Shown here piece by piece: positions 24,413 through 32,875 of a stretch of DNA of 64,000 nucleotides. Numbering within the stretch: position 1 is the stretch's first letter; each line of letters opens with the position of its first letter. The stretch spans positions 992,001 to 1,056,000 of the forward strand of contig NZ_JAJMPA010000001.1 in NCBI RefSeq assembly GCF_020991475.1, given 5' to 3'. This stretch comes from Pedobacter sp. MC2016-14 (lineage in GTDB: Bacteria > Bacteroidota > Bacteroidia > Sphingobacteriales > Sphingobacteriaceae). A program made the translations under genes and the position numbers. Below the pieces are notes generated by a model. The model saw nothing but the letters and a program-made list of their open reading frames with translations, was not told the origin of the DNA and did not search any database.

Positions 24413-25120
24413 ATGAAATATAAAAGGATCCTACTGAAATTAAGCGGTGAATCGCTGATGGGCGAAAAGCAATATGGTATTGACAACGAACGCGTTAAAC
24501 AATACGCTGAGGACATCAAAGCGGTACACGATCAGGGATTAGAAATAGCCATTGTAATAGGTGGTGGTAATATTTTTAGAGGATTGAGTGCGGAGAAATC
24601 TGGTATGGACCGTGCTCAGGCTGATTATATGGGCATGCTTGCTACTGTAATTAACAGTATGGCACTGCAGGATGCCCTTGAGAAAGTAGGCTTAAAAACC
24701 CGTTTGCTTACAGCTATAAAAATGGAACAGATTTGCGAACCTTTTATCCGTCGTCGTGCTGTACGTCACCTTGAAAAAGGGAGAGTGGTTATTTTTGGTG
24801 CAGGTACCGGTAATCCATATTTTACAACAGACTCGGCAGCAGCATTAAGGGCAATTGAAATTAAAGCTGATGTTGTACTTAAAGGAACACGTGTGGATGG
24901 TATTTATACTGCTGATCCTGAAAAAGATCCTTCTGCAACACGTTATGAAGAAATTACGTTTAAAGAGGTATATGAGAAAGGCTTAAATGTAATGGACATG
25001 ACGGCTTTTACGCTTTGCGAGGAAAATCAGGTTCCTATTATTGTTTTTGACATGAATAAGCATGGTAATTTCATGAAGATTGCTCAGGGAGAAAACATCG
25101 GTACACTTGTTAAAGGCTGA
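24413..25120 (+). CDS. pyrH: UMP kinase
   Basis: The ATG at 24413 gives 235 residues starting [17 protein letters not shown], the classical UMP kinase N-terminus; an upstream ATG (24395) would precede the promoter box. Amino-acid-kinase motifs follow: [31 protein letters not shown], and [17 protein letters not shown]. The enzyme makes UDP from UMP with ATP. frr follows 39 bp later with its own -7 box. Confidence 0.97.
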   Translation: MKYKRILLKLSGESLMGEKQYGIDNERVKQYAEDIKAVHDQGLEIAIVIGGGNIFRGLSAEKSGMDRAQADYMGMLATVINSMALQDALEKVGLKTRLLTAIKMEQICEPFIRRRAVRHLEKGRVVIFGAGTGNPYFTTDSAAALRAIEIKADVVLKGTRVDGIYTADPEKDPSATRYEEITFKEVYEKGLNVMDMTAFTLCEENQVPIIVFDMNKHGNFMKIAQGENIGTLVKG

Positions 25121-25135
25121 TTTTAATATTTTTTA

Positions 25136-25143
25136 TATTTTTG
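25136..25143 (+). promoter_or_regulatory. -7 box of frr
   Basis: TATTTTTG in the pyrH-frr gap, 16 bp before the frr ATG. No well-spaced -33 TTTG was found, so this is a moderate call. Confidence 0.5.
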
Positions 25144-25159
25144 CACAAAAATTATACAG

Positions 25160-25723
25160 ATGAATGACCTCATAAAGAAACAACTTCAGGATGCGCAGGC
25201 TAACATGGATAGGGCGATAGATCATTGTGAAAATGAATTGACCAAAATCCGTGCTGGTAAGGCCTCTGCAGGTATGCTTGAAGGAATATATGTAGATTAT
25301 TATGGTAGCTCTACAGGTTTGTCCCAGGTAGCAAGTATTACTACTCCAGATGCACGTACGCTGATTGTACAGCCATGGGAGAAGAATATGTTGGTTCCTA
25401 TTGAACGCGCCATTATGGAGGCTAATATTGGGATTAATCCTCAAAATGATGGTGTAGTAATTAGACTTGTAGTACCTCCTTTGACCGAAGAACGTAGAAG
25501 AGACCTGGTAAAAAAGGTTAAAGAAGAAGCGGAAAGAGGAAAAATTACAGTACGTAACATCCGTAAAGATGCCAATGAAAAGATAAAAAAACTGAAGGCA
25601 GAAAGCGTAGCCGAAGATGAAATTAAAGTGGGCGAAGCAGAAGTTCAGAAAATAACTGATGCTTATATCATTAAGGTTGATAAGCACGCGGAGTTAAAAG
25701 AGAAAGATATCATGACAGTTTAA
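25160..25723 (+). CDS. frr: Ribosome recycling factor
   Basis: The 187-residue protein matches RRF across its length: MDRAIDHCENELTKIRAGKASAGMLEGI, the VDYYGSSTGLSQVASI loop, PWEKNMLVPIERAI and PPLTEERRRDLVKKVK. It splits post-termination ribosomes with EF-G. A hairpin follows at 25753-25783. Confidence 0.97.
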   Translation: MNDLIKKQLQDAQANMDRAIDHCENELTKIRAGKASAGMLEGIYVDYYGSSTGLSQVASITTPDARTLIVQPWEKNMLVPIERAIMEANIGINPQNDGVVIRLVVPPLTEERRRDLVKKVKEEAERGKITVRNIRKDANEKIKKLKAESVAEDEIKVGEAEVQKITDAYIIKVDKHAELKEKDIMTV

Positions 25724-25752
25724 ACCTCGGTTTATAATATACTTGTAAATTA

Positions 25753-25783
25753 AAGGGAATGTGGCCATAGCTACATTCCCTTT
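25753..25783 (+). terminator. Terminator after frr
   Basis: The inverted repeat AAAGGGAATGT...ACATTCCCTTT flanks a short loop about 30 bp after the frr stop and just before the -7 box of the ABC exporter gene. Confidence 0.7.
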
Positions 25784-25786
25784 GTT

Positions 25787-25794
25787 TATTTTTG
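25787..25794 (+). promoter_or_regulatory. -7 box of the ABC exporter gene
   Basis: TATTTTTG lies 17 bp before the preferred ATG (25812). It overlaps the in-frame upstream start at 25761, which argues against that start. Confidence 0.5.
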
Positions 25795-25811
25795 TGCTCC
25801 AAAATTTTCCA

Positions 25812-27563
25812 ATGAATTTATTAATACAATATTTAAAAGAATACAAGTGGGTAGTTGTACTGGCGCTTTTCCTGGCTGCGGTTAACATCGGTTTTTCTCT
25901 GCTCGATCCTTATATTACGGGAAGAATCGTAGATCGTTTTATAGAGAAAAAGGACGCATTGGAGCGCAGTCAGTACATATGGGGAGTACTGGGATTAGTT
26001 GGCTTGGGCGTTGGTGCTGCAATGGTTTCCAGAATTGCTAAAAATTTCCAGGATTATTTTACCAGCATTATTGTGCAAAAGGTAGGTGCAAAAATGTATG
26101 CAGACGGTTTAAAGCACTCTTTGGAGCTGCCTTATCAGGTTTTTGAAGATCAACGAAGTGGCGAAACCCTCGGTATTTTACAAAAGGTAAGGTTAGATTG
26201 CGAGAAATTCATTACTGCATTTATCAGTATTTTATTCGTTAGTTTAATTGGGATGGTGTTTGTCATCGTTTATTCCGCTGCGGTTAGTTATAAAGTAACG
26301 TTAATCTATTTTTCTGCCATACCGATCATCAGCTTTGTCAGCTGGTTTTTGAGCCGTAAAATTAAAACCATACAGAAAAGTATTGTTTCAGAAACTACTG
26401 CGTTGGCTGGCTCTACTACTGAATCTTTAAGAAATATTGAGTTGGTAAAAAGTCTGGGCCTGGCAAATCAGGAAATAGAGCGTCTGAACAAGACAACCTA
26501 CAAAATTTTAGGACTGGAACTGCGCAAAGTTAAATATGTACGCAGCATGAGTTTTGTGCAGGGTACAACCGTAAACTTTGTTAGAAGTACTATGGTAGTA
26601 GTTTTGTTAATATTGATTTTTGAAAATACCATTTCTCCGGGGCAATACTTCTCCTTCTTGTTTTATTCCTTTTTCCTTTTTGGGCCATTACAGGAGCTTG
26701 GTAATGTAATTTTGGCCTGGAGAGAGGCGGAGGTATCATTAGGTAATTTTAAACAAATTTTAAATGTACCTATTGATCAGAAACCGGTAAATCCGGTTAA
26801 ATTAAATAAAATCACTGCGCTTTCTTTTAAAGACGTTAGCTTTAGACACCTTACGGGCAAATTCAATGCTTTAAACCAGATCAGTTTTAATACCCACAAT
26901 GGTGAAACGATCGCTTTTGTTGGTCCCTCAGGATCTGGAAAAACCACACTGGTTAAGCTTTTGGTAGGCTTGTATCAGCCAGGAGAAGGTAATGTGTTAT
27001 ATAATGATATCTCAAGTAAGGATATTGACTTGGATCAGCTACGTGAGCGGATTGGCTTTGTTACTCAGGATACCCAGTTATTTGCCGGCACGATAAGGGA
27101 AAACCTCCAGTTTGTGAGGCCGGGTGCTACTGATGAAGAATGTTTGAAGGTACTGGAGCAGGCTGCATCTCAAAATTTGATGGCCAGAGCAGAAAATGGT
27201 TTAGATACGGTGATCGGCGAGGGTGGCGTTAAAGTATCTGGTGGTGAAAAACAGCGGTTGTCTATTGCGCGTGCGCTATTACGTAAACCAGATATTCTGG
27301 TGTTTGACGAAGCAACATCTTCATTAGATTCATTAACAGAAGAAGAGATTACAGCAACGATCAGGGAGGTCTCTGATCAAACCAGCCACATGACCATATT
27401 GATCGCTCACAGGCTTTCTACCATTCGTCATGCCGATCGTATTTTCGTGTTGGAAAAAGGTAGTATTATTGAACAAGGAAAACATGCAGAATTGCTTGCA
27501 GAAAAAGGTCTGTATTATGCGATGTGGCGCCAGCAAGTAGGCGAACGGGTAGAGACTAATTAG
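25812..27563 (+). CDS. ABC exporter, fused membrane and ATPase domains
   Basis: From ATG 25812 the protein has 583 residues. The N-terminal half has six membrane helices of the ABC exporter type; the C-terminal ATPase shows Walker A GPSGSGKTTL, Q-loop FVTQDTQLF, signature VSGGEKQRLSIARALL, Walker B ILVFDEATSSLD and the switch histidine in LIAHRLSTIRHAD. It acts as a dimer exporting lipids, drugs or peptides; the substrate is not evident. Its last 8 bases overlap the convergent MFS gene. Confidence 0.94.
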   Translation: MNLLIQYLKEYKWVVVLALFLAAVNIGFSLLDPYITGRIVDRFIEKKDALERSQYIWGVLGLVGLGVGAAMVSRIAKNFQDYFTSIIVQKVGAKMYADGLKHSLELPYQVFEDQRSGETLGILQKVRLDCEKFITAFISILFVSLIGMVFVIVYSAAVSYKVTLIYFSAIPIISFVSWFLSRKIKTIQKSIVSETTALAGSTTESLRNIELVKSLGLANQEIERLNKTTYKILGLELRKVKYVRSMSFVQGTTVNFVRSTMVVVLLILIFENTISPGQYFSFLFYSFFLFGPLQELGNVILAWREAEVSLGNFKQILNVPIDQKPVNPVKLNKITALSFKDVSFRHLTGKFNALNQISFNTHNGETIAFVGPSGSGKTTLVKLLVGLYQPGEGNVLYNDISSKDIDLDQLRERIGFVTQDTQLFAGTIRENLQFVRPGATDEECLKVLEQAASQNLMARAENGLDTVIGEGGVKVSGGEKQRLSIARALLRKPDILVFDEATSSLDSLTEEEITATIREVSDQTSHMTILIAHRLSTIRHADRIFVLEKGSIIEQGKHAELLAEKGLYYAMWRQQVGERVETN

Positions 27564-28830
27564 TCTGCTCGTTCATGTCCTGCAGGGTCACTTTTGTAAA
27601 CTGCTTGGTTTTTAAATAAGTGATTCCTGCCACTGCAATGGTCATGCAACCGCCAAATACCACGGCAGGAACAGTGCGCATCAGCTTTGCCGTTAAGCCC
27701 GATTCAAACGCACCAATTTCGTTTGAAGAACCAATAAACATACTGTTAACCGCAGAGACCCTGCCACGCATACGGTCTGGTGTTAGCAATTGCATAATTG
27801 TTGAGCGTATAATTACACTTACACTATCAAATGCACCTTCCATAAACAGAAAAAATAAGGTGAGGTAAAAGCTTTTGGAAAGGCCATAGCAGATGATACT
27901 GGTCCCAAATCCAGTAACTGCAATTAATAAATTGCGCCATGGTTTGTTCATAGGAGAGAAACGTGCCATGGCAAGCATGGTAATTACGGCACCACTTGAT
28001 GCCGCTGCGCGCATAAATCCTAATCCTTCTGAGCCTACCTTCAAAATATCATTGGCAAATACTGGGAGCAGCGCAACGGCACCGCCAAAAAACACGGAGA
28101 ATAAGTCTAAGCTCATGGCACCTAGCATCATCTTGTTTTTAAATACAAACTGGACACCTTCTGTTAAGCTATCATATATACTTTCTTTTGGAATGTATTG
28201 TGCTTCGTGTTTATTAAGGAAGAAGATACAAATGAGAGCGATAAATATAAAAAGCAGGATGATGATATACGTAACAGTAATTCCAAAAAATCCATAAATG
28301 AGTCCGCCCGCGGCAGGCCCCACTATAGAGGCAGACATATATGATGAGCTGTTCCATGTGCTGGCGTTTGGATATAAGGCTTTAGGTACAATTTGTGCCA
28401 TCAATGCAGAGTTTGCAGGGCTAAAGAAACCCCTTGCAAAGCCAATGATAGCAACCATAAGATACATGATAGGTACGATGTAAGACTCGGGGATATATGG
28501 TCGCATTTGATGCGCTGTTGATACCAGCATGACCAGCGAACATATAAATACGCAGATAAAAATTTTAAGAAGCAAGCCTCTTTTCTCTGATTTATCAGCT
28601 ACGTATCCGCCATATAAAGCGATCCCTATCGCTGGTATAGCTTCGCATAAGCCAACAAGGCCCAATGCAAGCGGGTCTTTTGTGAGGTGATAAATATGGA
28701 AACCGATGATAACGGCCTGCATTTGATAAGCAAAAGTGAAAAAGAAGCGCATGCCCATGTAAGAGCGAAATTCTTTATACCGCAAAGCCGCATAAGAATC
28801 GTGTTTTTCTGTAATGTCAGGAGTGTCCAA
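27556..28830 (-). CDS. MFS transporter (EntS-like MFS_3 type) in the thiamin operon
   Basis: The 424-residue protein has about 11-12 membrane helices. The loop motif GGYVADKSEKRG lies between helices 2 and 3, and the segment RGRVSAVNSMFIGSSNEIGAFESG resembles the EntS-like exporter group of the major facilitator superfamily. It is the third gene after the TPP riboswitch (receptor, ThiE-like, MFS), 41 bp behind the ThiE-like gene. Position suggests movement of thiamin or a precursor, although the nearest family resemblance is to exporters; direction and cargo are unproven. Confidence 0.88.
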   Translation of the reverse strand: MDTPDITEKHDSYAALRYKEFRSYMGMRFFFTFAYQMQAVIIGFHIYHLTKDPLALGLVGLCEAIPAIGIALYGGYVADKSEKRGLLLKIFICVFICSLVMLVSTAHQMRPYIPESYIVPIMYLMVAIIGFARGFFSPANSALMAQIVPKALYPNASTWNSSSYMSASIVGPAAGGLIYGFFGITVTYIIILLFIFIALICIFFLNKHEAQYIPKESIYDSLTEGVQFVFKNKMMLGAMSLDLFSVFFGGAVALLPVFANDILKVGSEGLGFMRAAASSGAVITMLAMARFSPMNKPWRNLLIAVTGFGTSIICYGLSKSFYLTLFFLFMEGAFDSVSVIIRSTIMQLLTPDRMRGRVSAVNSMFIGSSNEIGAFESGLTAKLMRTVPAVVFGGCMTIAVAGITYLKTKQFTKVTLQDMNEQTN

Positions 28831-28871
28831 AAGAAAATGATTTGAACAAATGTAGCCTTTTTTGAAAGTAC

Positions 28872-29504
28872 CTATTTCACTTTATTGTAAAATGCGAGGT
28901 AGGCCGCTGACATATCTGGCGCCTGATTTATTGCCGAAGAAGCGGCTATTCCAAATATTCCAGTCTCCATTAAGGCATCTATATCGGCTTCTGTTATGCC
29001 GCCAACCGCCAGTATAGGTAATTCTATATTTTCTGCTTTTAATAAGGCAATGCCATCCTCATAACCTTTTATACCCAACAGTGGGGCATTATTAGGTTTT
29101 GTGGTAGTTACGCTAAAAGGACCGAAGCCAGCATAATCTACTCCCTTCGCTGCAAGTTTAATTAAGCCTTCAACGGTATTGGAAGATCCACCCAATGTAA
29201 ATTCTTCTCCAAGTTGAAGTCTTAAGGCTTCAAAATCAGCATCCATATCTTCAATGTGAAAGCCCTGTATATCTGCCTGGCCTTTTAAATGGATATGATC
29301 TGTTACAATCAAAGTAGCACCCCAGTCGTCGCAGATCTCAGCAATTGCATGAATATCAGTTAAAAGTTCTTCATCACTTTTAGTTAAACAACGATACTGA
29401 ATCCATTTTGCACCAGCTTCACAGGCAATTTGAGCCTGTTCTATATGTGTATGCTGTTTAATATCGTGTGTAATAAAGTGGAGTTTTTCTATGAACTTTT
29501 TCAT
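28872..29504 (-). CDS. thiE: Thiamine-phosphate synthase family protein (ThiE/TenI)
   Basis: I place the start at the ATG at 29504 (MKKFIEKLHFITHD, 210 residues), because the upstream ATG at 29525 lies inside a hairpin. ThiE-family motifs are present in variant form: WIQYRCLTKSDEEL (usual QYREK), LIVTDHIHL (usual NDRVDLA), GGSSNT, DYAGFGPFSVTTTK, PILAVGGI and GIAASSAI. ThiE joins HMP-PP and THZ-P to thiamin phosphate in the cytosol; TenI relatives are aromatases. It sits behind the riboswitch-controlled receptor. The altered substrate-loop residues leave room for a ThiE/TenI ambiguity. Confidence 0.78.
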   Translation of the reverse strand: MKKFIEKLHFITHDIKQHTHIEQAQIACEAGAKWIQYRCLTKSDEELLTDIHAIAEICDDWGATLIVTDHIHLKGQADIQGFHIEDMDADFEALRLQLGEEFTLGGSSNTVEGLIKLAAKGVDYAGFGPFSVTTTKPNNAPLLGIKGYEDGIALLKAENIELPILAVGGITEADIDALMETGIFGIAASSAINQAPDMSAAYLAFYNKVK

Positions 29505-29517
29505 TGTAGAAATATAT

Positions 29518-29545
29518 ACCCTCATTGACCTGGACCAATGAGGGT
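29518..29545 (-). promoter_or_regulatory. Intercistronic hairpin between receptor and thiE-like gene
   Basis: ACCCTCATTG (29518-29527) and CAATGAGGGT (29536-29545) make a 10-bp perfect stem with an 8-nt loop, 7 bp after the receptor stop. No U-run follows on the minus strand (TATATATTTCT), so an mRNA-stability or partial-termination role is more likely than full termination. Confidence 0.6.
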
Positions 29546-29552
29546 TTGTGAA

Positions 29553-31808
29553 TTAAAATTTAACGTTCAATGATACTAAAAAGTTAGTACCCGCCTGCGG
29601 GAAATAAAAGTTTTCTGTATATACATCGCCTCCACTTAAGAAGCGATAAGTATATCCATTGCTCTCATATTTCTTGTTTAGTAAATTATTAGCCAATACA
29701 CCGAGGTTAACATTCTTAACTCCTTTAAAGCTAAAGTCATAACCTAAGCGAGCATTGTTAACCCAATAGGCATTTAACTTTCTACCTTCATTTTGAGTAT
29801 TATCCATGTACTGCTTGCTTACATACTTGCTTTGTAGCGCTACAGCAAAGTTGCTAAACAGTTTGTAAACCACTTCTCCGAAAAGAACCTGGTTTGGTGA
29901 AAAGGAGATATCAGTACTGCTGTAATTAACAGTTTGTTGACCACCATTGTCGTAATCATCGAAAAACTCAGTAAAGTTTTTTACCTTGTTTTTGCTCAGC
30001 GCTGCGTTAGCATTAATTGCTAGTTTGGAGCTAATTTGATAAGAAGCATCGAGCTCTGCTCCAATTCTATAACTTTTATCTACATTTTGACGATAGTACT
30101 CGCCTACATCATTGATTTTTCCAGTTACTACCAATTGATCTTTATAGAACATTCCATATAAATTTAAACCTGCATTAAACGCTTTGTTTTTAAAACGGTA
30201 GCCGGTTTCAACATTGTTCAGACGTTCTTTTTTAGGACTTATCCCCGGCTCAGTATTGATATAATCGTCCCTGTTCGGTTCTTTATTAGCCACGCTTAAG
30301 GAAGCATAAACATTGCTTGAAGGATTGATGAAATAAGTAGATCCTATTTTAGGATTAAAGAAGTCCAGATTGTCTTTTATGGCTAATAAATTGATGTTTT
30401 TTTCAGTCCCGTTGATGCTGTAGTCAATTTTTCTATACTGGAGGTCTGCAAAGAGGCTAAGCTTATCTACAGGGCTGTAATTTACTTTTCCGTAGATGTT
30501 AAAGTCAGTTTTGTTTGCCTTATTGTCGTAATAATGATCAGCATTATTTAATGTAGAGGCAACCTGAGACCATATAATCTGACCAAAATGCTTGCCTTTG
30601 TATTCATTATAAGCACCACCAAGTGTAAAAGTTAGGTTGGTTTGCGGCTGATAGTTGAAAGCATACGTTGCGCCATAAAAATCATTATCCAGCCACCTTC
30701 TGCGTATCAGGTCTGTCCTTGTTAAAGCAGAGCCATTAATTACCGGATTTGGCAGTCCGTAAGCCGAGAACTTTGCTTTTGGTTTTAACTCTTCAAAATA
30801 ACCTTTTCCGTCGGTATAGTGCAGAGCTGCATTAAATGAAAATTGTTCAGAAAACTCTTTAGCATACAAAGCCTGGTAATGATTTTGCCAGTAATTGTCG
30901 GTCTGATCTTTATAAGTAAATTGGTTATAAGTTCTGTTATCAGCACTAAAGAGGTTGTCGCGGTCTGCCTGAGTATAGTAGAGATAATCGATATTGTTAT
31001 TATAATGGGTATTCAGCCCAGTAACATCACCTCTTAATTTTGCTTCCGGTACACCGTTCCAGGCTTGGTAAGTTCGCTCAGTTCCTGAAAAAACATTGAT
31101 TCGCAACAGATCTGTTTTTCCATAATAAGCACCTGAAAGGAAAAATGATTTTAGATCTGAAGCGGCACGGTCTATAAATCCGTCAGATTTAATTCTTGAC
31201 AGACGGCCGTCAAAACTGAATTTATCATTAATTAGCCCCGTTCCTATTTTAACGGTGTTTTTCCAGGTATTGAACGAGCCAAATGAGTTGTTTAATTCTG
31301 CATATGGTTGGGCAGAAGTGGCAGTAGTCTGTATATTAATGCTACCCCCAAATGCACCCGCACCGTTGGTAGAAGTTCCTACCCCACGTTGGATTTGAAT
31401 ATTGTCTACAGATGATGCGAAATCAGGCATGTTTACCCAAAACGAACCCTGACTTTCACTATCGTTATACGGAATGCCATTAATGGTTACATTAACACGT
31501 GTTGCATCACTTCCTCTAATCCGGATTCCGGTATAACCTACTCCGGCACCGGCATCTGATGTAACTACAACTCCAGGAGTATTATTAAGCAAGAATGGTA
31601 AATCCTGTCCAAAATTGTTAACTTCAATTTCCTGCTTATTTAAATTTTTGTAGGTAGTTGCAGATTTTTCAGTAGCCCTGGTAGACTTTACAATAATTTC
31701 GTCAAGTGTTGTGGTAGTGTCCCGGGCTATTTTAACCTTAGGTTTAGTTTGAGCGTTCAGCAAGGCTGGCGCAAGCAGCACTGAAAGTGCAATGATTAAT
31801 TTTTTCAA
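29553..31808 (-). CDS. TonB-dependent receptor, TPP-riboswitch controlled (predicted thiamin uptake)
   Basis: The 751-residue protein has a signal peptide (residues 1-19, LLAPALLNAQ), a TonB-box-like DEIIVKSTRA, a plug domain (LPFLLNNTPGVVVTSDAGAG; RIRGSDATRVNVTINGIPYND; QIQRGVGTSTNGAGAFGGSI) and a barrel ending FLVSLNVKF. The start codon appears to be TTG (31808). A TPP riboswitch lies 60 bp upstream. TPP-controlled receptors of this kind in Bacteroidota are predicted to import thiamin or precursors. The genes behind it encode a ThiE-like enzyme and an MFS transporter. Confidence 0.93.
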   Translation of the reverse strand: MKKLIIALSVLLAPALLNAQTKPKVKIARDTTTTLDEIIVKSTRATEKSATTYKNLNKQEIEVNNFGQDLPFLLNNTPGVVVTSDAGAGVGYTGIRIRGSDATRVNVTINGIPYNDSESQGSFWVNMPDFASSVDNIQIQRGVGTSTNGAGAFGGSINIQTTATSAQPYAELNNSFGSFNTWKNTVKIGTGLINDKFSFDGRLSRIKSDGFIDRAASDLKSFFLSGAYYGKTDLLRINVFSGTERTYQAWNGVPEAKLRGDVTGLNTHYNNNIDYLYYTQADRDNLFSADNRTYNQFTYKDQTDNYWQNHYQALYAKEFSEQFSFNAALHYTDGKGYFEELKPKAKFSAYGLPNPVINGSALTRTDLIRRRWLDNDFYGATYAFNYQPQTNLTFTLGGAYNEYKGKHFGQIIWSQVASTLNNADHYYDNKANKTDFNIYGKVNYSPVDKLSLFADLQYRKIDYSINGTEKNINLLAIKDNLDFFNPKIGSTYFINPSSNVYASLSVANKEPNRDDYINTEPGISPKKERLNNVETGYRFKNKAFNAGLNLYGMFYKDQLVVTGKINDVGEYYRQNVDKSYRIGAELDASYQISSKLAINANAALSKNKVKNFTEFFDDYDNGGQQTVNYSSTDISFSPNQVLFGEVVYKLFSNFAVALQSKYVSKQYMDNTQNEGRKLNAYWVNNARLGYDFSFKGVKNVNLGVLANNLLNKKYESNGYTYRFLSGGDVYTENFYFPQAGTNFLVSLNVKF

Positions 31809-31830
31809 TGTTTTGTTTTTTAGTTAAACC

Positions 31831-31855
31831 ACTGTAAGTAAGGGGCACTTACAGT
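31831..31855 (-). promoter_or_regulatory. Hairpin in the riboswitch expression region
   Basis: ACTGTAAGT (31831-31839) and ACTTACAGT (31847-31855) form a 9-bp stem with a 7-nt loop between the TPP aptamer and the receptor start, flanked on both sides by GTTTAAC read on the minus strand. No U-run follows, so control of translation start is more likely than termination. Confidence 0.5.
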
Positions 31856-31867
31856 CCAGTTAAACTC

Positions 31868-31982
31868 CATATTCCATCCCTACGCCGGCATTATCCAGAT
31901 CAGGTGCATACAATTGCTTGCAATTGTATTGGGTATGTTCTCAGCCTGTTTTTGTGTTTATACAAACAAGGCACCCCCTTTT
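31868..31982 (-). ncRNA. TPP riboswitch (THI element)
   Basis: Read on the minus strand, the region starts with GGGGTGCC (31977-31970), has the CTGAGA motif (31944-31939), then ACCC, and the hallmark pyrophosphate-binding segment ACCTGATCTGGATAATGCC (from 31905) running into GGCGTAGGGA (to 31877). These are the conserved blocks of the TPP aptamer in the right order and spacing. The P3 region between GGGGTGCC and CTGAGA is short; an optional A/T-rich hairpin (CAATTGCAAGCAATTG) fills the P4 side. It controls the receptor-thiE-MFS operon. Confidence 0.95.
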
Positions 31983-32029
31983 GATGTGGCAAATGTAGAA
32001 ATAATATTCTAATCGCCTAGCAAAGATAT

Positions 32030-32551
32030 TTAGTGAGATTGTAAAAAGGTGTCCACAGTTTCTATAGCATTAATCAGCCTGTCTTCTATCCCGCTTATAA
32101 TTCTATAATTTGCATTTAAACCCTCCAATTCTTTTTTCCATACCTCCATAAAATGACCTCGTCTACCGGCCGAGCCACGTAATGGGTCATTTTGCCATGG
32201 CAAATCAATATCCATCAATAAGTAGAGGTCATATTTTTTAGATTTAACTGCATCCAATACCATTTGAGGGGTGCCTCCAAATACATCATCACAAAATATT
32301 TTTACAGTTAATACGGTGATGTCACAAAAGATAAAATCTTTTTCAGCAATGGCCACTATTGAGTCTTCCAGTGCAATCTGTCCATGAAACATATTAATTT
32401 CATCCTGTAGGGTGCAATCTCGGGTCAAATGTTCACAGTAGTATCGAGCATATTCCGCTACCCACAAAGTTTGATAATGTCTGGCAAGTTGCTGTGTTAA
32501 GGTTGATTTGCCTGTACTTTCTGGTCCAACAATGGCTATTTTCTTAAGCAT
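32030..32551 (-). CDS. Stand-alone NadR-like nucleoside kinase/AAA ATPase
   Basis: The ATG at 32551 gives 173 residues (MLKKIAIVGPESTGKSTLTQ); six codons lie further upstream but look like leader. The P-loop GPESTGKSTL, the EYARYY segment and YLLMDIDLPWQNDPLR match the C-terminal ribosylnicotinamide-kinase domain of NadR, here without the NMN adenylyltransferase half. In Bacteroidota such free-standing kinases often accompany PnuC-type vitamin uptake. It ends 50 bp before the TPP aptamer and is read in the same direction as the thiamin operon. The substrate is inferred from family only. Confidence 0.8.
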   Translation of the reverse strand: MLKKIAIVGPESTGKSTLTQQLARHYQTLWVAEYARYYCEHLTRDCTLQDEINMFHGQIALEDSIVAIAEKDFIFCDITVLTVKIFCDDVFGGTPQMVLDAVKSKKYDLYLLMDIDLPWQNDPLRGSAGRRGHFMEVWKKELEGLNANYRIISGIEDRLINAIETVDTFLQSH

Positions 32552-32566
32552 ATGCCAAATGTAACA

Positions 32567-32601
32567 CAAAAAAATCCGGAAGGGAAACTACGCCCTTCCG
32601 G
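32567..32601 (-). terminator. Strong minus-strand rho-independent terminator
   Basis: Stem CCGGAAGGG / CCCTTCCGG (32576-32584 with 32593-32601), 8-nt loop, and on the minus strand a seven-T run (32574-32568). It ends a transcript entering from the carB side, where no annotated minus-strand gene exists. It also isolates the NadR-like gene. Confidence 0.85.
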
Positions 32602-32619
32602 TATAAACCAAACAAACTA

Positions 32620-32760
32620 TTATGAAGTACTGATGCCTCCATTGGTAATCTGATTATTTAACGAAGATTGTGGCGCACTAGTACAAGAGGGTACTGGACA
32701 ATCGGTATTTCTGACTGTTATATGACTTCAATTCTTTAGGCTTATCTAAATTAAAAGTGT
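32620..32760 (-). pseudogene. Probable disrupted small peptide gene (RiPP-precursor-like)
   Basis: On the minus strand one frame reads KNTFNLDKPKEL (ending near 32729), reminiscent of leaders of Bacteroidota lanthipeptide-like precursors. Dropping one A near 32728 joins it to a second frame with two cysteines, DCPVPSCTSAPQSSLNN, ending ITNGGISTS and TAA at 32620. Neither half has a proper start codon in frame. A strong terminator lies 19 bp after the stop. The parts look like one gene of about 46 codons broken by a single-base change. Family assignment is from memory of such peptides and is tentative. Confidence 0.35.
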
Positions 32761-32797
32761 TTTTTAAAAAACCTCGCTTTTGTATCTTCTAAAAGCG

Positions 32798-32828
32798 TAA
32801 CTTTGCATCCCGACAGAACAGTCGGGAT
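32798..32828 (+). promoter_or_regulatory. carB -7 box and leader hairpin
   Basis: TAACTTTG (32798-32805) matches the -7 consensus. It is followed at once by the perfect hairpin ATCCCGAC (32807-32814) / GTCGGGAT (32821-32828) with a 6-nt loop, which would form at or near the 5' end of the carB transcript. About 47 nt separate the hairpin from the ATG. Confidence 0.55.
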
Positions 32829-32875
32829 ATTCTCTCTAAAGCATAGAAATTCCCGCGCTAAATTTTAAAGCCAAT

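Noticed and set aside
25133..25687. 184-codon minus-strand frame opposite frr
   Set aside because: Antisense shadow of frr, rich in F/Y/I/N without any motif.
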